From positions 1 through 64,000 of the forward strand of contig CAZYAZ010000005.1 of assembly GCA_964646205.1 (NCBI GenBank): a DNA stretch of 64,000 bases, in the 5' to 3' direction. The translations under genes were made by a program, and so were the position numbers. The DNA is from UBA8437 sp964646205 (lineage in GTDB: Bacteria; Planctomycetota; Planctomycetia; Planctomycetales; Planctomycetaceae). The notes beneath the pieces were generated by a model. The model was not told the DNA's origin, did not search any database, and saw only the letters and a list, made by a program, of their open reading frames with translations. Below are positions 44,412 to 52,762 of this stretch, piece by piece; position 1 is the first letter of the stretch; each line of letters begins with the position of its first letter.

Positions 44412-46865
44412 CTACTCGACAATTTGCAATTGCAGAAAGTGGCTGCCGTGGTAGAGGGCTTCGTCCTCGAGCACACCGACAGCGTAGACCCTCAGGAAGG
44501 CGCGTTGTCCCAGGGGGGCGTCGTCGCTGGCCACAACCTGGATCGCTCCGGTCTCGGTTTGCCCGACAAACGTGACGCCCCGGCCTCGCAGGCCTCCAAC
44601 CTTGGTGACGGTTCCGGGAGCGGCCAGTTCGGAATGGATCTTGTTGATAAAACCGTTCAGCCGACGGACCTTGTACTTGATCTGTGCGATCTGGCCTCGC
44701 TTGATGGTCCTGGGGTTATACGGATCGAGCGTGACCTGGAACATGGGTTCGTGGACATCAAAAACGACCGGGTTGCTGGAGACAGTGACGGTCTGGGTTT
44801 TCTTTCCGTCTGCCGCCAACACGGTTGTGGTGGCCTGGATGCCCAGCGTGTAGCGGCCGGGGGTGAGCCGAGGCGGCAGGTAGAAGCTGATGTACCCCTT
44901 GTCTTTTGCAGCGGGGATGGTGGCCGTTCGGTTGGCGATGTCGGGTGGAAGGCCGGTTCCAATCAGTTGGACCTCGGCCCGATGGTTGGGATCCTTGCGT
45001 TCGACCTCGATGGCCACGTCGAGCACTCCACCGGGGGCGTGCCGTACCTTGAGTTCACCATAGAGTTGATGGACACGGGTCTCGTGTCCGTCAGCGGTGA
45101 CTCTCAAGGGAGAGTCGCCGGCGATGCCCAGTGCCAGGTCGTGTGCGAGTCGACTCCATCCGGTCGGTCGACCGGCCTGGACGACGGTTCCGATTCGAGC
45201 CGGTCGCCTGGCCGTGTCGGTGGTGTTGGCCAGGGATGACCACAAGGAAAAGCCACCGTTGGCGCGAGCGGCGCCCGGGTCGGCACTGAGGACAAGTTGG
45301 CCGCGCGAGACGCCGGGGCCGAGGAAGACGTCGGGGCAGGAAACGCCGTCGGGGAGGTTGGTGGCCGAGATGCGGATGGACCCGTGAGCTCCGCGACGTC
45401 GAAACGCCACCACATCCAGCAGAGTGCGGCCGCCCGGGGCGACGTTGAGGCTACGTGGGCTGGTGCCGGGAGAAATCACCGCCACGTCGGCTGTGGGGAC
45501 TTCCCGTCGTAGCGAAAGCCTGTACGCACGGCGGGGTTCAGGGTGGATGCCTGCACTCCGGTTGTAGATCACGACTGTGTAGCGTCCGTCAGCGGGTGCC
45601 AGGAAGCGACCGGAGGGGTCGGAGTGTCGCGTCGGTAGGCCGAGACCACCGAGGTTCCGTGGGTCACGACGGCAACGCAGAAGCTCGTTTTGGCCCGCGG
45701 CATCAAGGACCGAGGCAGCCAGATGCACCGGAGACCCCATGCGTTCCCCGATCAGCTCGATATAGACCGCCTCGCCACGACGAGCCTCGAAGGAATACCA
45801 ATCCTTTTCGTCGGCGGCGACCAGGCGTCCTCCGGCCTCACAGGGAATCTTGACCTGCTGTGCGGTGGCCGGAGAGTGATTGTCGTTGTTCTCGGTCACG
45901 ACCGGAACATCGGTGATCCCGATCAGGACCGGTGCATGGGCGCCCGGCAATTGAAAGGCGATTGCGTCGAAGGGAGCCTGGGCCGCCGTCATCTGGATTG
46001 GCAATGGCCAACCGGGGTTGGTGCTTTCCGCGGGAATCTCGACGTCGATCCGGTCCAACGCCGGGTAGGGAGCGTCTGTACGATTGGCCAGGTTCCAGCC
46101 GAGAAGGGTGACGCGGGCCGACTGGCCCCGTCGGATCACTCCGGGCACGGCCAACGCCACTCGTGGGCCGGTGTCGATGTCGAGCCTGTACGTGTGGTTG
46201 GCACTGCCGGTGTAGGTCAGGTCGTGCAGGCGGACGATGTAGTCGCCATTGTCGGGCACCCGGAAGTCGATCAGTGGGTCGATGCCGTAGTAGCCTCGGC
46301 TGACCTTCAACAGGCGGCCATCGGAGTCGAAGAGTTGCAGGATCGGGTGCAGTTTTGAGTCGATGCGTTCGGCCCAGCATTCCAGGATCACTCGTTGTCC
46401 CCGTGTGGCGGTGAACCGGTAGCAATCCTGGTCTCCGGCTTCCAGGATCTGGCCATTGACAGTCGAGTTGATTGGGACTGGCCTGGCGGTCGGTGGTGTG
46501 CTGTTGGGCTCCTGTTCGAGAACTTCACGCCGATTCCCGACTTGGAAAGTGCGCGGGTTGCTGACCCCCGCCGGCCCGGCCAGCCGGATTTCGTAAAGTC
46601 CCGGAGCCGTGGTTTTTGGGATCGTGATTCGAAAAAGGCCGGCCTTGTCAGTGCTGACACGTTCGGCTTGCAGTCCGGGTGCCGAGGATCGCAACTCGAT
46701 CTGTTTGTCGATGCCACTCCCGGTCAATGTCACCGAGACGGTTGATCCGGCCCGGCCGCCGGCCGGCCACGCGGTGGTGACCACCGGGTTGGGTGGAGCC
46801 GCCTGGAGCGGACAGACCGCCAGAAAACCCAGGGCGAGTGACGTCAGAAAGGTGGACGAGTGCAT
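44412..46865 (-). CDS. Exported PPC-domain protein (sister of 39444-41681)
   Basis: 817 residues from ATG 46865, with signal peptide FLTSLALGFLAVCPLQAAPP. The first domain is an IPT/TIG-like fold (TTAWPAGGRAGSTVSVTLTGSGIDKQ ... GLYEIRLAGPAGVSNPRTFQVG). PPC units follow: NGQILEAGDQDCYRFTATRGQRV ... HPILQLFDSDGRLLKVSRGY ... NGDYIVRLHDLTYTGSANHTYRLDI and GRLVAADEKDWYSFEARRGEAV ... DGRYTVVIYNRSAG. The C-terminal third has further Ig-like domains (YTLGIQATTTVLAADGKK ... FDVHEPMFQVTLDPYNPRTIKRGQ). It is secreted or surface-attached; its role is unknown. It leads a two-gene unit with the DUF1501 gene 4 nt downstream, and lies divergent from the DUF1501 gene at 47035. Confidence 0.88.
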   Translation of the reverse strand: MHSSTFLTSLALGFLAVCPLQAAPPNPVVTTAWPAGGRAGSTVSVTLTGSGIDKQIELRSSAPGLQAERVSTDKAGLFRITIPKTTAPGLYEIRLAGPAGVSNPRTFQVGNRREVLEQEPNSTPPTARPVPINSTVNGQILEAGDQDCYRFTATRGQRVILECWAERIDSKLHPILQLFDSDGRLLKVSRGYYGIDPLIDFRVPDNGDYIVRLHDLTYTGSANHTYRLDIDTGPRVALAVPGVIRRGQSARVTLLGWNLANRTDAPYPALDRIDVEIPAESTNPGWPLPIQMTAAQAPFDAIAFQLPGAHAPVLIGITDVPVVTENNDNHSPATAQQVKIPCEAGGRLVAADEKDWYSFEARRGEAVYIELIGERMGSPVHLAASVLDAAGQNELLRCRRDPRNLGGLGLPTRHSDPSGRFLAPADGRYTVVIYNRSAGIHPEPRRAYRLSLRREVPTADVAVISPGTSPRSLNVAPGGRTLLDVVAFRRRGAHGSIRISATNLPDGVSCPDVFLGPGVSRGQLVLSADPGAARANGGFSLWSSLANTTDTARRPARIGTVVQAGRPTGWSRLAHDLALGIAGDSPLRVTADGHETRVHQLYGELKVRHAPGGVLDVAIEVERKDPNHRAEVQLIGTGLPPDIANRTATIPAAKDKGYISFYLPPRLTPGRYTLGIQATTTVLAADGKKTQTVTVSSNPVVFDVHEPMFQVTLDPYNPRTIKRGQIAQIKYKVRRLNGFINKIHSELAAPGTVTKVGGLRGRGVTFVGQTETGAIQVVASDDAPLGQRAFLRVYAVGVLEDEALYHGSHFLQLQIVE

Positions 46866-46976
46866 TGTGTTGAGGGCCCTTTACCAGTCACCGCCAGTGT
46901 AACTCGGGAGGGACTGTGGACTCAATTGCGAGTGTTTCGTGATCTCCGGGGATCCGGGCCAGTTCCAGGGAAGGCG

Positions 46977-47006
46977 TTGCCGCGCAGCGGTAAAAGCCGA
47001 TAGGAT
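46977..47006 (+). promoter_or_regulatory. Possible sigma70-type promoter of the DUF1501 gene at 47035
   Basis: TTGCCG at 46977-46982 and TAGGAT at 47001-47006, spaced by 18 bases; both hexamers match four of six consensus bases. It lies 28 nt before the ATG, leaving a leader of about 22 nt with AGGAA as ribosome site. Weak but in the right place of a 169-bp divergent gap. Confidence 0.3.
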
Positions 47007-47034
47007 GACAAGGAGTATTACAGGAACAACAGCG

Positions 47035-48492
47035 ATGCTTCGAATCCTTGGTCGACCACTGCGAACCTGCAACGGCATGAGCCGTCGGCAGGTCTTACAG
47101 GTGGGTGGAGCAGGCCTGTTTGGGGTCGGGGCGGAAACGCTTGCGGCGGCTGATGCGGCCGGCGTACTGCAGTCCGCAGCACGAGCCAAGTCGGTGATGT
47201 TCCTTTATCTCTTCGGAGGTCCCAGTCAACTGGAGACTTTCGACATGAAACCCGAATCGCCCAGCACGGTGCGTGGGCCGTTTTCTGCGATTGCGGCTCG
47301 AACTCCGGGCATGCGGATCTGCGAACACCTGCCACGCCTGGCGGCCTGCTCAGACCGTTACGCGGTGATTCGGACACTCAATCACACTCAAAACGACCAC
47401 AATGCAGCCCACATCATTCAAACGGGTTGGCCAATGCCGGTGGCCGAGCGGGGGCCGGCCAACGTCAATGCCGCACCCAATGACTGGCCTGCGATGGGCT
47501 CGGTTGTCTCCTATCTCGATCGACGCCGGGCCTCTTCTCAAAAGGTACCCAGCTACATCTACCTGCCCAATCGGCACGGCGAAATTCAGCTGGGTGGCCG
47601 TTACAACCGGCTGGGGCAATATGCCGGTTGGCTGGGACCGGAATACAACGCCCTGTCGACTCGGATCCGCAAGAAGGCTCACCTGGACAATCCCTACTTT
47701 CGGGACTGCACCGAACAGGAATTGCAGTTCCAGTTCCGTGGCCTGTCGTTGGGTGAGGGAGTGACACTGGACCGGCTCGACCGTCGTCGCAGCCTGTTGG
47801 AACAATTCGAAGGTCAACGGGTGGGGCTCGAGGAATCGGGGAACACGTCGGTCTACGATCGCCATCGACAGTCAGCGCTGGGGATGGTCAGTTCGACGAA
47901 GCTGCGTGAAGCACTGGATATCCGCCGCGAGTCGCCCACGTTGCGCGACCGGTACGGGCGGCACCTGTTTGGCCAGTCCCTGATGGTGGGCCGCCGTATG
48001 GTCGAGGCCGGGTCACGGTTCGTGACGGTTGTCTGGGACATGCCTGACGGAGCCCCTTCGGGGTGGGATTCTCATGAAGGAATGACCGCCAGTCTGCGGG
48101 ATCACCTGTTGCCGGGCCTGGACCAGGCGGTGTCGGCTTTGCTGGCAGACATGCACGACCGCGGATTGCTGGACGAGACCCTGGTGGTGTGCGTGGGAGA
48201 GATGGGGCGGACACCCAAGTTCGAGAATCGGGGCAGTGCCGACGGCCGAGACCATTGGGGTTACTGTTTTCCAGCTCTGCTGGCTGGGGCGGGGGTTGCC
48301 GGTGGAGTCCTGTATGGGCGATCAGACCGAATTGCCGGGCACCCGCTCGATCATCCGGTGAGCCCAGCTGATCTCTCGGCAACGATCTTCGATTCGCTGG
48401 GAGTCGATCCTCATTCGACAATCAGGGACAAGGAAGGCCGGCCGGTTCCTCTGGTTGACGGTGGTGAAGTCGTCCGGGGTCTGTACACCTGA
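47035..48492 (+). CDS. DUF1501 family exported protein, paralogue of 884-2356
   Basis: 485 residues from ATG 47035 (AGGAA upstream), with the Tat-like motif MSRRQVLQVGGAGLFGVGAETLAAAD. Core signatures: MFLYLFGGPSQLETFDMKPE, MRICEHLPRLAACSDRYAVIRTL, NDHNAAHIIQTG, FVTVVWDMPDGAPSGWDSHEG, LVVCVGEMGRTPKFENRGSADGRDHWGYCFP and GAGVAGGVLYG. The resemblance to 884-2356 is close along the whole length, including PYFRDCTEQELQFQFRGL against PFFRDCTDQELDFRLTGL, so the two are likely paralogues. Neither has a DUF1549/DUF1553 partner adjacent. The gene ends 69 nt before a convergent sugar isomerase-like gene. Confidence 0.92.
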   Translation: MLRILGRPLRTCNGMSRRQVLQVGGAGLFGVGAETLAAADAAGVLQSAARAKSVMFLYLFGGPSQLETFDMKPESPSTVRGPFSAIAARTPGMRICEHLPRLAACSDRYAVIRTLNHTQNDHNAAHIIQTGWPMPVAERGPANVNAAPNDWPAMGSVVSYLDRRRASSQKVPSYIYLPNRHGEIQLGGRYNRLGQYAGWLGPEYNALSTRIRKKAHLDNPYFRDCTEQELQFQFRGLSLGEGVTLDRLDRRRSLLEQFEGQRVGLEESGNTSVYDRHRQSALGMVSSTKLREALDIRRESPTLRDRYGRHLFGQSLMVGRRMVEAGSRFVTVVWDMPDGAPSGWDSHEGMTASLRDHLLPGLDQAVSALLADMHDRGLLDETLVVCVGEMGRTPKFENRGSADGRDHWGYCFPALLAGAGVAGGVLYGRSDRIAGHPLDHPVSPADLSATIFDSLGVDPHSTIRDKEGRPVPLVDGGEVVRGLYT

Positions 48493-48561
48493 CCGGTCGT
48501 GTGTCACCGTCCCGGTCGCATCGTCGTCGACTTCTCGCGTCGCAGGCAATGAAGTCGTTGG

Positions 48562-49506
48562 TCAATTGTTCTCGCCGTCAGTTTCTGGCGATGCGTTGCG
48601 GAGATGTTCGAGGCTGAGCCGGAGGGACTCGAGTCTGAGTTCCTCGGACCCCTCGAATTCCCGGTCCTCGACCTCGACACACACCGGCCCGCGGTAACCA
48701 GCATCAACCAGCGCGGCCAGGAAGACCGCCCAGTCGATGGTACCGCGGCCGGGCAACACCGGTGTGTGAAATTCAACGGGAGTGGCCAGGATGCCGACAT
48801 CGTCGAGACGTTCACGATCGACGGTGACATCCTTGGCGTGGATGTGGATCAGGCGATCGGAGAATTCAACCAGCGGAGCCAGGAAATCCATCATTTGCCA
48901 GACAAGGTGCGAGGGGTCGTAGTTGAGCCCGAGGTGAGGAGAAGGGAGATCGGAGAAAAGGCGTCGCCAGACGGTGGGGCTGATTGCCAGGTTGTGGCCA
49001 CCTGGCCACTCGTCTCGAGTGAACAGCATTGGGCAGTTTTCGATGCCGATTCGTACGTTGTGCGATTCAGCCCATTCGACCAGAGGCCCCCATGTGTCCA
49101 GGCACCTGTTCCAGTTGTCATCGATTGAGAGCGTGGGGTTTCGGCCGATGAAGGTGTTCATCACCGGGATGTCCAACGCGGCACAGCCTGTGATGACACG
49201 TCGGATGTGTTCAACCGCGGCGGTGGCAGTGGCCTGGTCGGCTGCCAGCGGGTTGGGGTAGAAGCCCAGTCCACTGACGGCGATGCCGGAATCTGCAATC
49301 TGTGCCTTGAGTTCATCGCCATTGTCGATGGTGTCGACATTGATGTGGGTGACTCCGGCATAACGCCTGTCGGCGTCGCCGGGTGGCCAGCACATGAGTT
49401 CAACGCAGTCGTAACCCAGGTCGCCGGCGGTCGTGAGCACACGATCAAGCGACGCGTCGGGAAGAATGGCACTGACAAAGCCGAGAGGGAGTTGTGGAGT
49501 GGTCAT
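48562..49506 (-). CDS. Sugar phosphate isomerase/epimerase-like TIM-barrel protein
   Basis: 314 residues, no export signal, AP-endonuclease-2/xylose-isomerase-like TIM barrel. Features: LGFVSAILPDASLDRVLTTAGDLGYDCVELMCWPPGDADRRYAG is the usual first part, and the metal ligands are visible in GIENCPML (Glu), LNYDPSHLVWQ (Asp and His) and IHIHAKDVT (His). Near the end a conserved PVCVEVEDREFE supplies the last Glu. Enzymes of this family isomerise or epimerise keto sugars, inosose or hydroxypyruvate. Planctomycetes often place them next to Gfo/Idh/MocA genes; here the neighbour is a propeller gene, divergently transcribed. It is one of few predicted cytoplasmic enzymes in this part of the window. 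The substrate is unknown. Confidence 0.87.
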   Translation of the reverse strand: MTTPQLPLGFVSAILPDASLDRVLTTAGDLGYDCVELMCWPPGDADRRYAGVTHINVDTIDNGDELKAQIADSGIAVSGLGFYPNPLAADQATATAAVEHIRRVITGCAALDIPVMNTFIGRNPTLSIDDNWNRCLDTWGPLVEWAESHNVRIGIENCPMLFTRDEWPGGHNLAISPTVWRRLFSDLPSPHLGLNYDPSHLVWQMMDFLAPLVEFSDRLIHIHAKDVTVDRERLDDVGILATPVEFHTPVLPGRGTIDWAVFLAALVDAGYRGPVCVEVEDREFEGSEELRLESLRLSLEHLRNASPETDGENN

Positions 49507-49579
49507 GATGTGTGGTGAGTTTGATTTTCAAATGCGGGTGGGGTCAGATACTCGGGACAGTGAGTCCGGAGAACAAGCG

Positions 49580-51049
49580 ATGAAATTCCCAGGCAGGACC
49601 GTGGTGACCCTGATTGTGTTCCTGGTGTCGTGGGTGACCGAAACGACCCGGGCAGCAGACTTCAAAGTTCCGGCCGGGCAGAGACAGTTGTTTCTTGATG
49701 ATCACGGTATCGCGAAGATCGAGAATCTCAAGCGACGAATGCATCGGCCGGAAAAACAAGGGGCGGTGATTCGCCCGCGGTACCTGACCACCAGCGAGCG
49801 ATCTATCCAGACTCGCAGCGGTCCCCAGTGGGACGCCGAGCGAGGCGTGTATCGGATCTGGTTGTTGTCAAAGGATTGTTACGAGAGCCGAGATGGTTTG
49901 CATTGGGTGCCGACGGCAACACAGCCCACGGAGTCGGTGCAGGGGGCGGTGATCGACCCGGGCGACACCGACTCGTCACGGCGATACAAGGGGTTGGTTG
50001 CCACTGGCGGGAAACGCCTGGTGGTGGTCAGCCCGGACGGCCTGGCGTGGCGACGGTTGGACGTTCCGGCAATCCCGTCTCAGGACGAATCGAACCTGAG
50101 TTTCGATTCGCAATCCAGGACATTCATTGCGACGGTCAAGCACCGGGGGCCATTTGGTCGCAGCGTCTGGCTTTCGACCAGCAAGGATTTCCAGAAATGG
50201 ACGAAGCCCGAACTGATCTTCCATGCCGATGCAAAGGACCAGGAATTGGCCAGGAAGGTGATCGAGCGGCGTGTGGCCGACAAGACGTTTCAACCCATGC
50301 GGTTCGTGGATCCGGAAGTTTACAACGTCCAGGTCTACAACATGGGGGTGTTTCGCTACGAGGGCCTCTATGTCGGGTTGCCGGCAATGTTTCATTCGAC
50401 TGGGAAAGTGGACAATTATCCCAACACCGATGGATTCCACCTGGTGCAACTGGCGTGCAGCCGTGATTTGAAGACGTGGCGACGTTTGGGGGATCGCGAA
50501 CCGTTTATTGGGCCCTCGCGGCTTGGCTCGGGTGCCTTTGACCTGACACAGATCCTGCCACCCTCGGCTCCCATCGTGCGTGGCGACGAGTTGTGGTTTT
50601 ACTACACCGGGCTGAAGTATCGTGCCACGTTCAACTACGAGGGGAAGTATCCCAACGGAAAAATCGTGGTGCTCCCACAGTTCGATGGTCCCGGTGGGGC
50701 CATTTGCCTGGCAGTGCTGCGGCGGGATGGATTCGTGTCGTTGCAGGCCGGGGCGACAACAGGTGTGATGACGACAGAGGCATTTGTGAGCCAGGGAGAG
50801 GAGTGGCACGTCAACGCCCAGTTGGCTGAAGGGGGGCGGCTGGTTGTCGAAGTGATTGATGACACCGGTGCGATTGTGGCAATTTCGAAACCGGTGACCG
50901 GTGACCATCCCCGTTGGCCAATCCGCTGGGCGCGGGGTTCGGGGCGTGGGCTGGTGAACCAGCGGGTTCGGGCCCGCTTTCATTTGACCCAGGGCCATTT
51001 GTTCTCGTATTGGATGGACAGGGCTGTCGGGAAGCCAAAACGTCCGTGA
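49580..51049 (+). CDS. Secreted five-bladed propeller protein (paralogue C)
   Basis: 489 residues from ATG 49580, with CCGGAG at -13 or so and a signal peptide (TVVTLIVFLVSWVTETTRAAD). The mature part begins GQRQLFLDDHGIAKIENLKRRMHRP, the counterpart of the RRELFVD start in paralogues A and D. Propeller signatures: VYRIWLLSKDCYESRDGLHWVP, GLVATGGKRLVVVSPDGLAWRRLD, VWLSTSKDFQKWTKPELIFHADA, HLVQLACSRDLKTWRRLGDREPF and ELWFYYTGLKYR. The last ~110 residues form the shared beta-sandwich (LRRDGFVSLQAGATTGVMTTEAF ... RARFHLTQGHLFSYWMD). It is exported by Sec. Binding or hydrolysis of a glycan is expected from the fold; no activity is proven. Paralogue D follows 61 nt downstream. Confidence 0.84.
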   Translation: MKFPGRTVVTLIVFLVSWVTETTRAADFKVPAGQRQLFLDDHGIAKIENLKRRMHRPEKQGAVIRPRYLTTSERSIQTRSGPQWDAERGVYRIWLLSKDCYESRDGLHWVPTATQPTESVQGAVIDPGDTDSSRRYKGLVATGGKRLVVVSPDGLAWRRLDVPAIPSQDESNLSFDSQSRTFIATVKHRGPFGRSVWLSTSKDFQKWTKPELIFHADAKDQELARKVIERRVADKTFQPMRFVDPEVYNVQVYNMGVFRYEGLYVGLPAMFHSTGKVDNYPNTDGFHLVQLACSRDLKTWRRLGDREPFIGPSRLGSGAFDLTQILPPSAPIVRGDELWFYYTGLKYRATFNYEGKYPNGKIVVLPQFDGPGGAICLAVLRRDGFVSLQAGATTGVMTTEAFVSQGEEWHVNAQLAEGGRLVVEVIDDTGAIVAISKPVTGDHPRWPIRWARGSGRGLVNQRVRARFHLTQGHLFSYWMDRAVGKPKRP

Positions 51050-51110
51050 TCACGATGGTGCCGGGGTTCGCTAGTCGATGAAAACAACTCAAAAAAAGGA
51101 TGGGCGAGTG

Positions 51111-52727
51111 ATGACGGTGAATGAGAACTATGGGGTTTCGAGACGAGACTGGCTCAAGGTGGCTGGTGCAGCCGGCCTGGCAGCGGCGGCGGCCGGCGAA
51201 GGAGGTCCGTCGCTTGCGGAGGACACCACGAACGAGGTGACCAATATTGGTGGACGACGTGAGTTGTTTGTCGACACGACACTGGTTGGTGACATCAAGG
51301 GCCACGCCAGGCTGCAACTCAACCAGCCGACGCCCCAGGAGGTGACCCAGGTCAATGACCGGCCGTGGGAGGGCGCCTCCTGTGCCTACATGAAGGTCTT
51401 CCGTGACGGGGACCTGTATCGGATGTACTACCGTGGCAGTGACGTGGTTTACACGAAGGAGGGGTTCAGTAGCCCACATCCAGAGGTGGCCTGCTACGCC
51501 GAGAGTACAGATGGTGTCCACTGGGTCAGGCCGGAGTTGGGACTGTTCGAATTTGGTGGGTCAAAGAAAAATAACATCATCTGGATGGGCGAGGGGTCTC
51601 ACAACTTCGCTCCGTTCCTGGATGAGAATCCGGCCTGTCCGGCGAACGAGAAGTTCAAAGCTCTGGCTGGCTCGTTTCGCAAGGGGTTGTGGGCTTATGT
51701 CTCGGCCGATGGCAAGAAATTCAGGAAGATCCAGCAGAAGGCCGTAATCGCCAAGGGGGCCTTTGATTCTCTGAATCTCGCCTTCTGGGATTCACTGGCG
51801 GGAGTGTATCGCGAGTTCCATCGGGATTTTCGAAAAGGTCGAGACATCCGCACCGCGACATCGAAGAACTTTGTTGATTGGTCGGAGAGTCGTTTTTTGG
51901 ATTACACACCCCAGACTTCGCACGGGCCGCGTCCCAAGTGGTTGCAGCCGGTGAAAGATGACGATCCCAACAACACGCAACCGGGGCGTGTGAGCCAACT
52001 CTACACCAACCAGGTGATTCCCTATTATCGCGCTCCTCACATCTACCTGGGTTTTCCCACTCGGTATATCGACCGTGGCTGGAGCTATTCGGCCACGCAG
52101 TTGCCGCGGTATGACTACCGCAAACTTCGGGGGGCAAAGTCCCGTCGAGAGGGGACGGCGGTGACCGACGGGATGTTCATGGCCAGTCGCGACGCGACCT
52201 CGTTTCGCGTGTGGCCTGAATCGTTCATTCGGCCTGGCCTGCGGGCCGAACAGAGTTGGTTTTATGGGGACGCGTACCAGAACCACGGGCTGGTCGAGAC
52301 AGCGTCGCAATTCCAGGACGGTGGCAACGAGTTGTCCGTCTATGTCAGTGAAAATTCCAACCAGAATCACCCTGGGCAATTTCGTCGCTACACGTTGCGG
52401 ATCGACGGTTTCGTGTCATTGACGGCACCCCTGGAAGGTGGCGAATTGGTGACCACGCCGATCCGGTTTCAGGGGAACCGGTTGTCACTGAACACCTCGA
52501 CCTCTGCGGCCGGCACGGTGAGGGTGGGAATCGAGGGTGTGGACGGCAAGCCGGTGCCCGGCTATTCCGTTGAGGAGGCTCATCCGTTGTACGGCGACTC
52601 GCTTGATCTGCAGGCGGCCTGGAAGGCCCGGGGGGCTGACGTGGGGGCGCTGGCCGGTAAGACGGTGAGGCTGCGGTTCCGCGTGCAGGACGCTGACGTT
52701 TACTCGTACCGGTTCGAGTCGGTGTAA
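51111..52727 (+). CDS. Tat-exported five-bladed propeller protein (paralogue D)
   Basis: 538 residues from ATG 51111, preferred over the upstream ATG 51078 because it has AAGGA/GGGCGAG before it and places the Tat motif VSRRDWLKVAGAAGLAAAAA at a normal distance. Full-length similarity to paralogue A: RRELFVDTTLVGDIKGHARLQLN, PWEGASCAYMKVFRDGDLYRMYYRG, ACYAESTDGVHWVRPELGLFEF, KKNNIIWMGEGSHNFAPFLDENPAC, AKGAFDSLNLAFWDSLAGVYREFHRDF, RTATSKNFVDWSES and the beta-sandwich DGFVSLTAPLEGGELVTTP ... GKTVRLRFRVQDADVYSYRF. As with A, the Tat route suggests folding before export. It differs from A in the length of the middle loop (about residues 285-310). Convergent with the dimethylformamidase-like gene. 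Confidence 0.85.
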   Translation: MTVNENYGVSRRDWLKVAGAAGLAAAAAGEGGPSLAEDTTNEVTNIGGRRELFVDTTLVGDIKGHARLQLNQPTPQEVTQVNDRPWEGASCAYMKVFRDGDLYRMYYRGSDVVYTKEGFSSPHPEVACYAESTDGVHWVRPELGLFEFGGSKKNNIIWMGEGSHNFAPFLDENPACPANEKFKALAGSFRKGLWAYVSADGKKFRKIQQKAVIAKGAFDSLNLAFWDSLAGVYREFHRDFRKGRDIRTATSKNFVDWSESRFLDYTPQTSHGPRPKWLQPVKDDDPNNTQPGRVSQLYTNQVIPYYRAPHIYLGFPTRYIDRGWSYSATQLPRYDYRKLRGAKSRREGTAVTDGMFMASRDATSFRVWPESFIRPGLRAEQSWFYGDAYQNHGLVETASQFQDGGNELSVYVSENSNQNHPGQFRRYTLRIDGFVSLTAPLEGGELVTTPIRFQGNRLSLNTSTSAAGTVRVGIEGVDGKPVPGYSVEEAHPLYGDSLDLQAAWKARGADVGALAGKTVRLRFRVQDADVYSYRFESV

Positions 52728-52762
52728 CACAGGCAGGGGGTTGTGTTGGCGCGTTGGCCCTG

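Noticed and set aside
44172..45239. Plus-strand open frame of about 355 codons across the minus-strand DUF1501 and PPC genes
   Set aside because: Both minus-strand genes are well supported; the plus frame covers the junction between them and lacks protein motifs.
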